Assembly: GCF_000003605.2 (NCBI RefSeq)
Contig: NW_003129364.1
Location: 187,930-246,709, forward strand
Direction of reading: 5' to 3'
Length of the DNA stretch: 58,780 nt
Source: Saccoglossus kowalevskii
Taxonomy: Eukaryota > Hemichordata > Enteropneusta > Harrimaniidae
In this document: positions 34,720 to 45,503 of the stretch, in pieces
Layout: the number at the start of each line of letters is the position of its first letter
How positions within the stretch are numbered: position 1 is the first letter of the stretch
Made by a program: the position numbers and the translations under genes
The notes under the pieces: model-generated
The model's input: only the letters and a program-made list of their open reading frames with translations
What the model was told of the DNA's origin: nothing
The model's database searches: none

Positions 34720-35160
34720 GACAATGGTAGCCGTTTTGATACATTTACATGTACATGTATGAAGTTTAAGGTTATCAAGACAATGGTAGCCATTTTGGTA
34801 TGAGGTTTAGGGTTGTCAAGACATCGATGGACATTTTGGTATGAAGTTTAGGGTTGTCAAGACAACGGTAGACATTTTGGTACATGTACTGTAGAATACT
34901 TTATTTTCGCTATTTTCACTGAAGGAATGATTAAGTGAAAATAAAATCCAGCGAATATACATTTTTTCCTATATTTTACATTAAACTAGTCAAAAATCAG
35001 TGAAAATAAATTCCACACAAAACACCCAAAAAGTCTTTTCAGCGAAAATTAATTCCAGCTAAAATAAAATAGTTTACAGTATACAGCTTGAGGCTGGCAG
35101 ACCACAGTAGCTATTTCTGGATACAGATTGAGGTTAACAATGGCAGACATTTTGAACATT
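34720..35160 (+). repeat. Minisatellite of about 50-bp units split by a MITE
   Basis: Units read GACAATGGTAGCCATTTTGG followed by TATGAGGTTTAGGGTTGTCAA; four are recognisable before 34887. After the MITE (34887-35081) the theme resumes as more diverged units (TTGAGGCTGGCAGACC, GATTGAGGTTAACAATGG, GCAGACATTTTG) to about 35160. The array was therefore in place before the transposon landed in it. Confidence 0.8.
34887..35081. mobile_element. MITE, TACTGTAAAATACTTT family, inserted in a minisatellite
   Basis: It starts TACTGTAGAATACTTTATTT and ends ATAAAATAGTTTACAGTA, 195 bp, with the family interior (GAAAATAAAATCCAGCGAAT, CACAAAACACCCAAAAAGTC, AGCGAAAATTAATTCCAGCT). Its order is inverted relative to the copy at 11509. 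It lies inside the 50-bp minisatellite with clean junctions, which helps define the element's exact ends. Confidence 0.85.
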
Positions 35161-35930
35161 AGTAACGAGTGTCATTATTGGGTCAAATAACCAATCATAT
35201 TTAGTGTTCAAAATATGTCATGTTGAACTAAAGCTTAAATTGGACAGGAGTCGGATTACAACAAAACACACAAGAGTGTGTTTATACTATAACAAAAATA
35301 TCACCTGATGTATACATGATACAAAATAAATAAAAATTTGCATCAAATCTGATGAGACAGATCACATTTTCGCTTCTTTGAACAATACCGTGATGTTGAT
35401 TAAAATGTTAGAAATAGACACAGCAGGTAAAAATAAAATCCTGAATAAATCACATCCAATTTACAAGTCACCTAGCCAAGCAATACCATAGTTTGCTATT
35501 AACAGCGTGAAGAATACACTGACAACATCTATCTATAAAACAGCATGCATAAACAACGTACTGATGACACTTTTCATTGAAAGGCTATGCTTAGAATAGA
35601 ACGCAGTAATAGCAAGATGAATCAAAAAAAAAAAGAAAAGAACTAATTTTCAATTCTTCCACATAGACAGCAGGCTCTTTAGAATTTCTATTACAAAATG
35701 CCAAAGTATGAACACGTACATAAAATAAAAAAAAAGTAATTTCGGCATTCTATTGATGGCTGTCAACAATATAACGAATTACAGTGACAATAATACAGGG
35801 TAGAAAAATTGACCGATGACTGGTGTTGAGATGAACCTTTCCATCAACATGCTGATTCAAGTTGTCAGTTGTCTAAGCTTGAGCAATGCATAGAAGAAGA
35901 ATGTTCTATCGAGTATACCGTATATACAGA
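35161..35930. other. AT-rich DNA, no gene seen
   Basis: No exon, RNA gene or transposon terminus was recognised. Confidence 0.5.
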
Positions 35931-36660
35931 CACATGTCCTAGTAATGTATACATGTACATACATAGTACTTACTGTGTATGGTTACAACAGTCACATGTC
36001 CTAGTAATACATACATGTACATACATAGTACTTATTGTGTATTGTTACAACAGTCACATGTCCTAGTAATACATACATGTACATACATAGTACTTATTGT
36101 GTATTGTTACAACAGTCACATGTCCTAGTAATACATACATGTACATACATAGTACTTATTGTGTATTGTTACAACAGTCACATGTCCTAGTAATACATAC
36201 ATGTACATACATAGTACTTATTGTGTATTGTTACAACAGTCACATGTCCTGGTAATACATACATGTACATACATAGTACTTATTGTGTATTGTTACAACA
36301 GTCACATGTCCTAGTAATACATACATGTACATACATAATACTTATTGTGTATGGTTACAACAGTCACATGTCCTAGTAATACATACATGTACATACATAG
36401 TACTTATTGTGTATTGTTACAACAGTCACATGTCCTAGTAATACATACATGTACATACATAGTACTTATTGTGTATGTTACAACAGTCACATGTCCTAGT
36501 AATACATACATGTACATACATAGTACTTATTGTGTATGGTTACAACAGTCACATGTCCTAGTAATACATACATGTACATATATACATAATACTTATTGTG
36601 TTACATAAGTCACATTTCCTAGTTATTCATACCTGTACCTGTACCTGTATGTACATAGTA
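35931..36660 (+). repeat. Minisatellite, 62-bp unit, about 11.5 copies
   Basis: CACATGTCCTAGTAATACAT recurs at 35993, 36055, 36117, 36179, 36241, 36303, 36365, 36427, 36488 and 36550, with a first diverged copy at 35931 and a last at 36611. The period is 62 bp, twice 61. Each unit includes the palindromic core ATACATGTACAT. Central copies are almost identical, so the array is recent or homogenised. Open frames at 35869-36066 and 36345-36608 come from the repeat. Confidence 0.97.
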
Positions 36661-37086
36661 TTTATTAAAGTCACGTATTTCCAAGCAGGCCTATTCACTA
36701 TAATACCTTCATGATCTCCCAGCTTTCTATCTTAATCACTTCATTAATCACTGTGATGGACAAACACAAACATCCAGTAATCACATCAGTTTAATCCACT
36801 CTGGCCATTATTGGCTCCATGACTGAATTAAACAAAGATAAAATGTTACGGACCGTTCAAAGCAGACAGCTCTGGTAAGCAAAGCCACATCATGCTCAAT
36901 CAATATGACATCCCAATACTGAAGAAGATAAAATGTAATTGGCAGTTACGTAATTTCACAATACAGTGTCATCAGTCAGCTCATATACTGGTAGTGATAA
37001 ATGTTTAATTTATTATTGCAGATGTAGTTATATTTTATCTAAGTTTTTATCTATAACATTCAACTGTATACTAAAAGTTGTTACAA
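36661..37086. other. Non-coding DNA, no gene seen
   Basis: A plus-strand ATG near 36842 followed by a GTAAGC donor near 36876 could make an 11-codon exon, but this is too short to support. Nothing else is visible. Confidence 0.4.
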
Positions 37087-37247
37087 TACTGTATTTACTT
37101 CATTGGCAGCGCATATGTAACGAACAGATGGGTCTATATTGTTCAAAATAAATCATATTTTAAAAAAAATCAAGAATACAGCACATACAACTGTTGGTTT
37201 ACATGTGCTTCAACTGGAGATGCCCTTTTAACTGAGCAAATACAATA
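37087..37247. mobile_element. Diverged MITE, TATTTGCTCTATTAG family, 161 bp
   Basis: The left end TACTGTATTTACTTCATTGG and right end TTTAACTGAGCAAATACAATA (core ACTGAGCAAATACAATA) are recognisable but decayed inverted repeats. GCGCAT near the left and GATGCCC near the right extend the symmetry. It is non-coding; open frames across it are chance. Confidence 0.5.
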
Positions 37248-39489
37248 TATATTTATTTGATATACATGTATTCATTACTGTCCTTTCGCACCCAAACCTA
37301 AAAACGAAGATTTCCTGTCACAAAAGTGTCCAAAAATTTTAGCTAGATTTCATGAGAAAAGCAGTGGGGAGATGCAATTGACCATCTGTTTCTGTTCACA
37401 TGAAGAAATTGTAAATTCAACGACATGTGCATGATACTTGGCTGATTGAACCACAGAGATTTCTAACGAGAAGCCAGAAACACTGAACACCTTAATTTAT
37501 TCTGGTGAGGTTCTGGTAGGCTATGGGGCTATCAATCTGCCTTGCATACACGATTTTGTTATCCTGCCGAACGTCAGTGTTTCTTTACTGGACCATACAG
37601 TTTCGAGAAAATGACATGTACCTTTCTGTATGTTGTATGTGAATTTTTTTACGAGCCAAACTCAATCTTGATGTTCATTCATTTAGAGTGCTTGCACAAG
37701 AATGTTGGCAGTTGATCCAACTCCTATATGTTATTGCCTAACACTGTAATTACACTATTACTTTACAAGTCTGTCAAGCTTAACATATTTTCCAGAAGTG
37801 AAGATTAATATAATACTGAACATGTTTTTAGCATTTAGCAGCAATAGCAGACACTAGCTACCGAAGCAATGCAATCATAAATTATTCAGTTAATACATGA
37901 TGGCATCTTAAAGTAAATCTAATTTCTCACATCATTCTTCGTGAAAACTAAATCATTATTTACACTCACTATCTCTACTGTCACCATTATACTGTTTTGA
38001 ATACGAAACAGCAATTGCCAGCTAAGTAGCTGACTGGTTTGTTACTGTCATCGCCATCTTGTTTCAAACACCAAAAAGCCAACATGGCATGCTAAGTTGC
38101 TGACTGGTTTGTTACATATGTATGCATGTCTTGAGACTGTTGGGGGATTAGAACTGGTTAGATCAAACCAGTTTTGCTAGAGTATAAAGCTCAGCTATTA
38201 AAATGCACACATTTACTAGCGTTATGCCATGCAGTAGACACACACTAGTCTCAAACACTGCACTAGAAGATAGACTCAGTTTATTTTGATTGGATAACTA
38301 AATAGCATCAGTCATGAAGTAATTTATACAATTGGATGAAAGAGAATTGCATTGTATTGATATTCAACATGTACCTCAGTATTAATTTGACCCAACTTCC
38401 AATTGCATAACTATCTTGAGACATGCATAGCGAATCAGTCAGTAACTTAGCTTGCTATGTTGCCGTTTTGGTTTTCAGGATTATATGTCAGTGACAGTAA
38501 GGGAGATAAGACTACGAAGAATAACTTTAGATGTTTACACATGGTATTCTATCTAATGATGAAGATAAATGAAAACTTCAAAAACATGGGAAAACTAATT
38601 TAACTTTCAAGCATAAATGTGAATCTCTCAGTTAATGTTTGAAAACCAGTTATGAATCAAGACAGTATATTACTTGCTTTCTATTTATCAAGATACACTT
38701 TAACAGTATGTTAATTTTCCTCTTTATATTTAACAAAAAGTATTTTCTGTTTTAATTCAGTCAATATTTATTATAATTTTTATTAATGCGCATTGCACTC
38801 ATGCATGTTGCTATTTTAAAAACAACAATTCAAACTTGTTTCCTGAAATATTGTCAGAAATATATTCTTGTATCTCAAGAGCATAGACCAACTAAATAAG
38901 TTTGAATGAAAATTTTCAATTTGGCTGATACATGTACATCCGACTCAGAAAAAAAAAATCAATAAATATGTTAATTTTTGATACGGTTAACCTCAGCCCA
39001 CAATGTCAAATACATCAAATACTGGACACTAAATTCATCATTTAAATGTATATTTGCAGTCCTGGCAGTGACATGGAGTTTCTCATACATGTACATGCCT
39101 TATTATCCAGGGAGTCAAAAAACCTGTCCAGTGTTTTATCCAAATTGCCAATCAAACTGCAGGATGTAAAGAATGTAAGTGGATCGAAACCAACAAGCCT
39201 TATACTCACACAAACATGTCAATATCAGAATTTGGGGACAGCTTACATACACACATGTACATGTAACATGTAGCTGTCAAAAAACAGTGATTACATCTGG
39301 CTAAAATGTGCATCAACTAAATTATTGATTCTTGTGAAATAAGCTGATAAATATATATGACATTATGCCAAGAATATGATAAATTAGTTTTGAAATCAGT
39401 TTATCAGAGTGTATGATTAATTTTAATTACTATCACACGACGAGCGACATGCATACCAATTATAATAATTCTAAAAATAAAATATTCTT
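37248..39489. other. Non-coding DNA with a 70-bp duplication
   Basis: GCTAAGTAGCTGACTGGTTT (about 38021) and GCTAAGTTGCTGACTGGTTT (about 38091) mark a direct duplication of about 70 bp, each followed by GTTAC. Otherwise no exon or transposon end was recognised. Confidence 0.55.
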
Positions 39490-39756
39490 GGGGCGGAGCT
39501 ATATCACATGACGTTCCACGTTGCTAAGACGCGCACCACTGTACCATTTATTTCTACGGGCTCTCTGTGCGCGCTGCTGATGAACGCAGAGCGGTGAAAA
39601 TTCTAGAAAACAACAAGAACTCAACTTTGAAGTAATCCTGAACAATAAAATTTATGTGCGTTACATATGCAAGGGTAATCTTGTTACACTATTCAGAAGA
39701 GTCTCAACAACCATCCCAAAGTACCATGCGGTGAAAATGCCCGGATGTCCGCCCCC
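39490..39756 (+). mobile_element. Dispersed repeat, GGGGCGGA-ended family, complete copy
   Basis: The left end GGGGCGGA (39490-39497) and right end TCCGCCCCC (39748-39756) are inverted repeats. The interior aligns with 22203-22510 over most of its length. At 267 bp with short GC-rich terminal repeats and no coding frame, it fits a non-autonomous DNA transposon. Being CpG-richer than the other copy, it may be younger. Confidence 0.75.
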
Positions 39757-41771
39757 GACAATACGTACTTCTCTTACTGAGACAAACTGATTGATATAAA
39801 TTATGAAGTAAACGATGAATAGTGATTCGTTATGTTGGTTTAAACCGCTGGGATTTCAACAACCCAGTCAACCATGCAATATTTCGATCAATGTATCTTT
39901 TCCACTGTCAATCAAAAACCATAAAGGTCACTTTGAAAATAAACAACTCTTGGATACTTTATTAAATGTTGACACAAAGATTGAAATGTTCATTATTGCG
40001 TTCAAAATTTTATTTTAATTTCAAACTATATCAAAAGAATTAAAGCGTCACAGTTTTCGTACAACGGGCGTTAACATTTCATATTGAATAGAGCAATTAC
40101 TGTAGTACTTTACCCCTTGTCTGAGCAAGTCAATGTAAAAGTATGTGGGACTGGCAGAATAAGGGTTAAGGACAGCTTACAAGAACATACAATAAAATGT
40201 TTTTATTTTAAATAAGATATTTTTTTTAATTTTTTGTATTGGGTCCTTACATGTAAATGACATGAATTCACAGGACATTTCAGAAAATGTTTTCACAAAT
40301 ACCCATAAATTATCCATAACGCGGAGATTGCTTTCATGGTATTTTTAATATTTTACAATATACATGTAGTAGAAATAAATGAAATATTGAATAGAAATCT
40401 GTAAGGCTGTATCTTCAACTGCTTCAGTTACAAATGTACTATTCTACTGTTAATACTCATTCCACTATTGAACTCTCAAAAGTACAACAACTTCAATAAT
40501 GACAATATTAGTCTTAATTAATTTGGCCTGCCATGGCAGTTACTAGTACACGACATATATATTCACATATTTCATCCTAGGACAATTTTTTTTGCATGAA
40601 TAATTGCCAGATAAATCAACCATCAGCAAAGAAGAATTATTAAACTAACACTGCAAAGTTCAAATTTTACCACATTTTATATCAACATTCTTAAAAGCTT
40701 ATACATGTATATGTAAACATTTTAAGATATGCAAGTAGTAACTTTAATAATAATTCAGGAAAAGGTAATTTCATATAAATAAAGAAACTCTGACTGAATG
40801 CAGTTAGTGGGATAAATGCAGAGAGGCTTGCATTTCAACGCAAAAACTTTTAATATTACATATGTTGTGGTACATTTGTATTTAATATTAGAATCAATGC
40901 ACTAGCGTGAGTAGCTGTTTGCACTATGAATAGTGAATATAATTAGACGTGACAGATGTTATTTATAGATTCAGTGATTGATGACGTCTCTCTATACTAC
41001 ATACCATATTGGCGTAGAATGTTACTCATGAGTTCATGTATTATAAACTTTTTAATACTTCTAGACATCAAAAAGTACCTGGAAAAACACAATATACTTT
41101 ATACTTCACCATAAAAAAGCAAAAATTTGAGATATAACAGTGCCATAAAAATGTAAGAATGTAAAATGCTCTGAAACAGACAAAACATGTTATTTTCACT
41201 GTATTTAATTTATCAAATTTCTCTGAATCGAGAGTGGCACAATATTTATAATTCATTTTTTTCATCTTTATAACATTATTTATGTAAAAATAGAGAAAAT
41301 GACAATATTTTTACTTTTGTGTAGCATTCCACCCTAAGAAGGTTGGCGTCACAACAATACACAGGTACAAATGTTGATTGAAGAAATATGCCAATACAAG
41401 GCAAATATGGTGCATTTTTCATTATTCATTGAAATAATTTGAGAAAGGAATCAAATTGTATTAAGCAGCCGAGTAATAAAATAAATGTTTCATTTTTTTT
41501 TCAAATTATAATTATCCATCTTGACCGCCATAATTAGAAATTATTAAGAGGTCAGTGATCATACTTGTACAAGGTTATTGTCATATTTGGAAGGCATGTT
41601 TTGACGTGCACAGCAACTACCATCAAATAATGATGGCTTGAATCACATAGTACAGCAAGCCATTGATAGTATTGAACATAAAATTATGTTTGTAACCATG
41701 ATAGTCAAATTTATTATATCTATGAGATTCAGGCATGCTTAAATGACACATAAATACACTTTTTTTCACCT
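39757..41771. other. AT-rich DNA, no gene seen
   Basis: Frames at 39815-40018 and 41068-41265 are open but without domains or splice support. AATAGAGCAATTACTGTA near 40087 is a decayed single end of the TATTTGCTCTATTAG MITE family. Confidence 0.5.
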
Positions 41772-43213
41772 GTTATCTCAGCACAGATCACCTCGGATGA
41801 CATTCTGTAGGTCACCCCTGGTTATCTCAGCACAGATCACCTCAGATGACATTCTGTAGGTCACCCCTGGTTATCTCAGCACAGGTCACCTCAGATGACA
41901 TTCTGTAGGTCACCTCTGATTATTTCAGCACAGGTCACCTCAGATGACATTCTGTAGGTCACCCCTGGTTATCCCAGCAAAGGTCACCTCAGATGACATT
42001 CTGTAGGTCACCCCCTGGTTATCTTAGCACAGGTCACCTCATATGACATTCTGTAGGTCACCTTGTTATCTCAGAAGACATTCTGTAAGACACCTGGTTA
42101 TCTCAGCACAGGTCACCTCAGATGAAATTCTGTAAGACACCTGGTTATCTCAGCACAGGTCACCTCAGATGACATTCTGTAGGCACCCCTGATAATCTCG
42201 GCACAGGTCACCTCAGATGACATTCTGTAGGTCACCCCCTGATTATCTCGCACAGGTCACCTCAGATGACATTCTGCAGGTCACCCCTGGTTATCTCGGC
42301 ACAGGTCACCTCAGATGACATTCTGTAGGTCACCCCTGGTTATCTGAGCACAGGTCACCTCAGATGACATTCTGTAGGTCACCCCTGGTTATCTCGGCAC
42401 AGGGCACCTCAGATGACAATCTGTAGGTCACCCCTGGTTATCTCAGCACAGGTCACCTCAGATGACATTCTGTCGGTCACCTGGTTATCTTGGCGCAGGT
42501 CATCTCAGAAGACATTCTGTATGTCAACTCCTGGTTATCTCAGCACAGGTCACCTCAGATGACATTCTGTAAGTCACCCCTGATTATCTCAGCACAGGTC
42601 ACCTCAGATGACATTCTGTAAGTCACCCCTGATAATCTCGGCACAAGTCACCTAAGATGACATTCTGTCGGTTACCTGGTTATCTTGGTGCAGGTCATCT
42701 CAGAAGACATTCTGTACGTCAACTCCTGGTTATCTCAGCACAGGTCACCTCAGATGACATTCTGTAAGTCACCCCTGATAATCTCGGCACAGGTCACCTC
42801 AGATGACATTCTGTCGGTCACCTGGTTATCTTGGCGCAGGTCATCTCAGAAGACATTATGTTCGTCAACTCCTGGTTATCTCAGCACAGGTCACCTCAGA
42901 TGACATTCTGCACGTCACCCCTGGTTATCTCAGCACAGGTCACCTCAGATGACATTCTGCAAGTCACCCCTGGTCATCTCGGCACAGTTCACCTCAGATG
43001 ACATTCTGTAGGTCATCTCCTGATTATCTCGCACAGGTCACTTCAGATGACATTCTGTAGGTCACCTCTGGTTATCTTGGCACAGGTCACCTCAGATGAC
43101 ATTCTGTAGGTCACCCCTGGTTATCTCGGCACAGGTCACCTCAGATGACATTCTGTAGGTCACCCCTGGTTATCTCGGCACAGGTCACCTCAGACGATAT
43201 AGCTGATTATCTC
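41772..43213 (+). repeat. Large minisatellite, 49-bp unit, about 29 copies
   Basis: The unit reads GTTATCTCAGCACAGGTCAC, then CTCAGATGACATTCTGTAGG, then TCACCCCTG. Variants with deletions (for example GTCACCTGGTTATCTTGGCG with CATCTCAGAAGACATTCTGT) recur as blocks near 42480, 42680 and 42830, showing higher-order duplication of a multi-unit cassette. Each full unit carries two AGGTCA hexamers 18-19 bp apart. The frame 42685-42903 is a repeat artefact. Confidence 0.97.
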
Positions 43214-44233
43214 AGCACAAAATACAATGTGCTGGTATTGAATTACTAGTGAACATACATCCAGCCAGTAAAAATTTCATGTACGGGTATGTGTCAAATA
43301 AAGTAGTGATTTAAGGCAGAGCAATCTCAACAACCATGTATGCTATTTTATTAGAAGCATTTAAAAGTCCAAAAGCAATTTCATCTTTGGATGAGCGATG
43401 ATCTTATCTATTTGACCTCACGTACATGTGCGTACATGTACATGTATGCTGGATTTTTCTTTGTGGATGTTCGCAGATTAGCAACAGGGCAATCAATGTA
43501 TTTAATTTAAGCTATAATTAAAGTATTATGTCTTAACAAAAACAATGGTTTTTTAGGTAACTGTGAAGTAGAGTTATATAGAATGCTGTCACTAGTATGT
43601 GAACCAGAGTGATGAATACTGTAGAACACATTGAAAGAGCTACATGCAATCACAGTCCCTCCACGCCCATTTAGGAAACGCTCAACCGGGTGTTAAGGGA
43701 CTATGATGCAATGTAGCTATTTTTGACTGAATTTGACTCAATGCATGAATTAACAGAATACGAATTTAGTTTAAAGTGTCAAAAGTGTTTTGTTAATTAT
43801 CTTGAATCAGCAAAATTACAGATTAGCAAAATTAGCTAATATAACAAACCAGCTAAAAATATATATTTCACAGTATATACAATACCTTATGAGTTGGGGA
43901 TCTAAAATCACTGTAAAAAGCACAATGTGAACATGTGAGATGTAAAGCTTGGGGCAAAATCACTGATTTGTTTTCTGCCAATGGCATTTTAAATCAGGAA
44001 TAAATGTCAAGATACATTAACTTTAAACCAAAAATGTCAAATCAGTGATTGTTATACATCAGCGATTATTAAAGAAGGTTTCATGTAGTTAGACAAAAAT
44101 TGTAAGACTGAGTAATTATGAAACTGAATGCTTTCATTGAAAGCATTTGCCTCAAGTCAAATTTGTTAATAAATAAAAGTTTCACATACAATGTAGTATG
44201 AAATATGAAGAACAAGTCATTGAAAATGTCACA
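43214..44233. other. AT-rich DNA with one orphan hairpin
   Basis: AGTCCCTCCACGCCC (43654-43668) is mirrored by GGGTGTTAAGGGACT (43688-43702), an imperfect hairpin. Its outer stem AGTCCC/GGGACT matches the terminal hairpins of the elements at 1.7-2.5 kb and 44.2-45.5 kb. It may be a decayed terminus of the same family. GTACATGTGCGTACATGTAC lies near 43425. No gene was seen. Confidence 0.4.
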
Positions 44234-44817
44234 GTCCCCGTTAAGTTCTCTTTGTGCTTGACATATTAAAGTGGAGGGGTTGTCGCAAGCGTGTCCTTGA
44301 AACTTGAGTTCAAAGTGACGTATACAACAGATTGTTTATTTACATGAAAACACACGTTTCGTGTAATAGTAATATGGCCAAAATAAAAACAGCCGTTATT
44401 CAGCCATCTTTGATCTGATTATGAAACACAGAGATATGTATGATGTATGTGCCAAATATGAATGAAAATGGTACATAAATTGTGAAAATATAGTAGTAAG
44501 GCCAAAAAGTCAGATGGCTGTCAAACGGCCATCCTTGACCAGATTTTGAAACAAATTGTCATGGACATGCATCCTAACATGTATAAAGTACATGTATGTG
44601 CCAAATTTGAATGAAAACTGACAGAGCACATCCAAGATACCGCATAAAAAAACAAAAACAAGATGCCTGCCAGTCGACCATCTTTGATCCAATTGCGAAA
44701 TATATCGTCATGGACATGTATCCTAACATGTATAATCTATGTACCAAGTTTGAATGACAACTGACAAAGCATGTCCAAAATACAACATTTTCAAAAAACA
44801 AGATGGCTGCCAGTCGG

Positions 44818-44867
44818 NNNNNNNNNNNNNNNNNNNNNNNNNNNNNNNNNNNNNNNNNNNNNNNNNN
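44818..44867. other. Assembly gap of 50 N
   Basis: Exactly 50 unknown bases inside the tandem monomers, directly after a GGCTGCCAGTCGG word. The round size suggests a placeholder of unknown true length. The flanking duplicated modules make collapse or misjoining of repeat units likely here. Confidence 0.98.
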
Positions 44868-45466
44868 TTCAAAAACAAGATGGCTGCCAGTCGGCCATTT
44901 TGAATCGAATCGCTAAATCACTGCATGTGCATATGTCCCACATAAGGTACTGGGCACATGCAAAGAATGAACGGAATCGGTCCACAGGATTCTGAAATAT
45001 GAACGTTGGATAGACTGACGCACGGACACACGGACGGTCTTCCTCAGGAACTCACGGATGGTCGGGGACATGTATCCTAACATGTATGATCTATGTACTA
45101 AATTTGAATGAAAACTGACAAAGCATGTCCAAAATATGACATTTTCAAAAAACAAGATGGCTGCCAGTCGGCCATCTTTGATCCAATTGTGAAATAAATC
45201 ATCATGTACATGTATCCTAACATGTATAATCTATGTACCAAGTTTGAATGAAAACTGACAAAGCATGTCCAAAATACAACATTTTCAAAAAACAAGATGG
45301 CTGCCAGCCGGCCATTTTGAATCGAATCGCTAAACCACTGCATGTGCATATGTCCCACATAAAGTACTAGGCACATGCAAAGAATGAACGGAATCGGTCC
45401 AAGGGATTCTGAGATATGACTCCGGACGGACGCACAGACGCACGGACGGACGGAGACCGAATTATA

Positions 45467-45501
45467 AGTCCCCGTTTTCGGACTTCGTCCGAACGGGGAC
45501 T
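45467..45501 (+). other. Terminal hairpin of the 44.2-45.5 kb element
   Basis: AGTCCCCGTT (45467-45476), a TT bulge, CGGAC (45479-45483), loop TTC, GTCCG (45487-45491) and AACGGGGACT (45492-45501) form a 15-bp stem. The left limit of the element repeats AGTCCCCGTT. The following AA gives a CTAA terminus, compatible with the CTRR end typical of Helitrons, although the usual spacer between hairpin and CTRR is absent. Confidence 0.9.
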
Positions 45502-45503
45502 AA

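Larger units (their letters stand above)
44234..45503 (+). mobile_element. Pearl/Helentron-like non-autonomous element with tandem monomers
   Basis: The left limit is placed at AGTCCCCGTT (44234). Monomers of about 128-149 bp follow from about 44384, each with a GGCTGCCAGTCGGCCATC-type word, TCCTAACATGTATAA and CCAAGTTTGAATGA. A terminal module (45294 onward) contains AATCGAATCGCTAAACCACT and GAACGGAATCGGTCC, then an ACGG/CGGACGC-rich tract (45422-45453) and a strong hairpin (45467-45501) ending CTAA. Monomers plus tetranucleotide tract plus 3' hairpin is the layout of mollusc Pearl and Drosophila DINE-type Helentron derivatives. The order is odd: a terminal module also occurs at 44873-45055 before more monomers, next to an assembly gap. 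It has no coding capacity. Confidence 0.6.

Noticed and set aside
35869-36608. Repetitive plus-strand open frames (TCTYIVLIVY-type peptide repeats)
   Set aside because: They are direct translations of the 62-bp minisatellite. The period is not a multiple of three and substitutions show no codon pattern.
36842-36881. ATG followed by a GTAAGC donor on the plus strand
   Set aside because: Eleven codons with no upstream promoter signal or downstream acceptor partner; indistinguishable from chance.
41772-43213. Array as a nuclear-receptor response element cluster
   Set aside because: The half-sites are real, but the 18-19 bp spacing fits no standard direct-repeat element. It is kept only as an observation and not annotated as a regulatory feature.
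44510-45376. Overlapping minus-strand frames with shared FENVVFWTCFVS peptides
   Set aside because: They are translations of the tandem monomers of the 44-45 kb element, including across an N gap; no start, splice or codon evidence.
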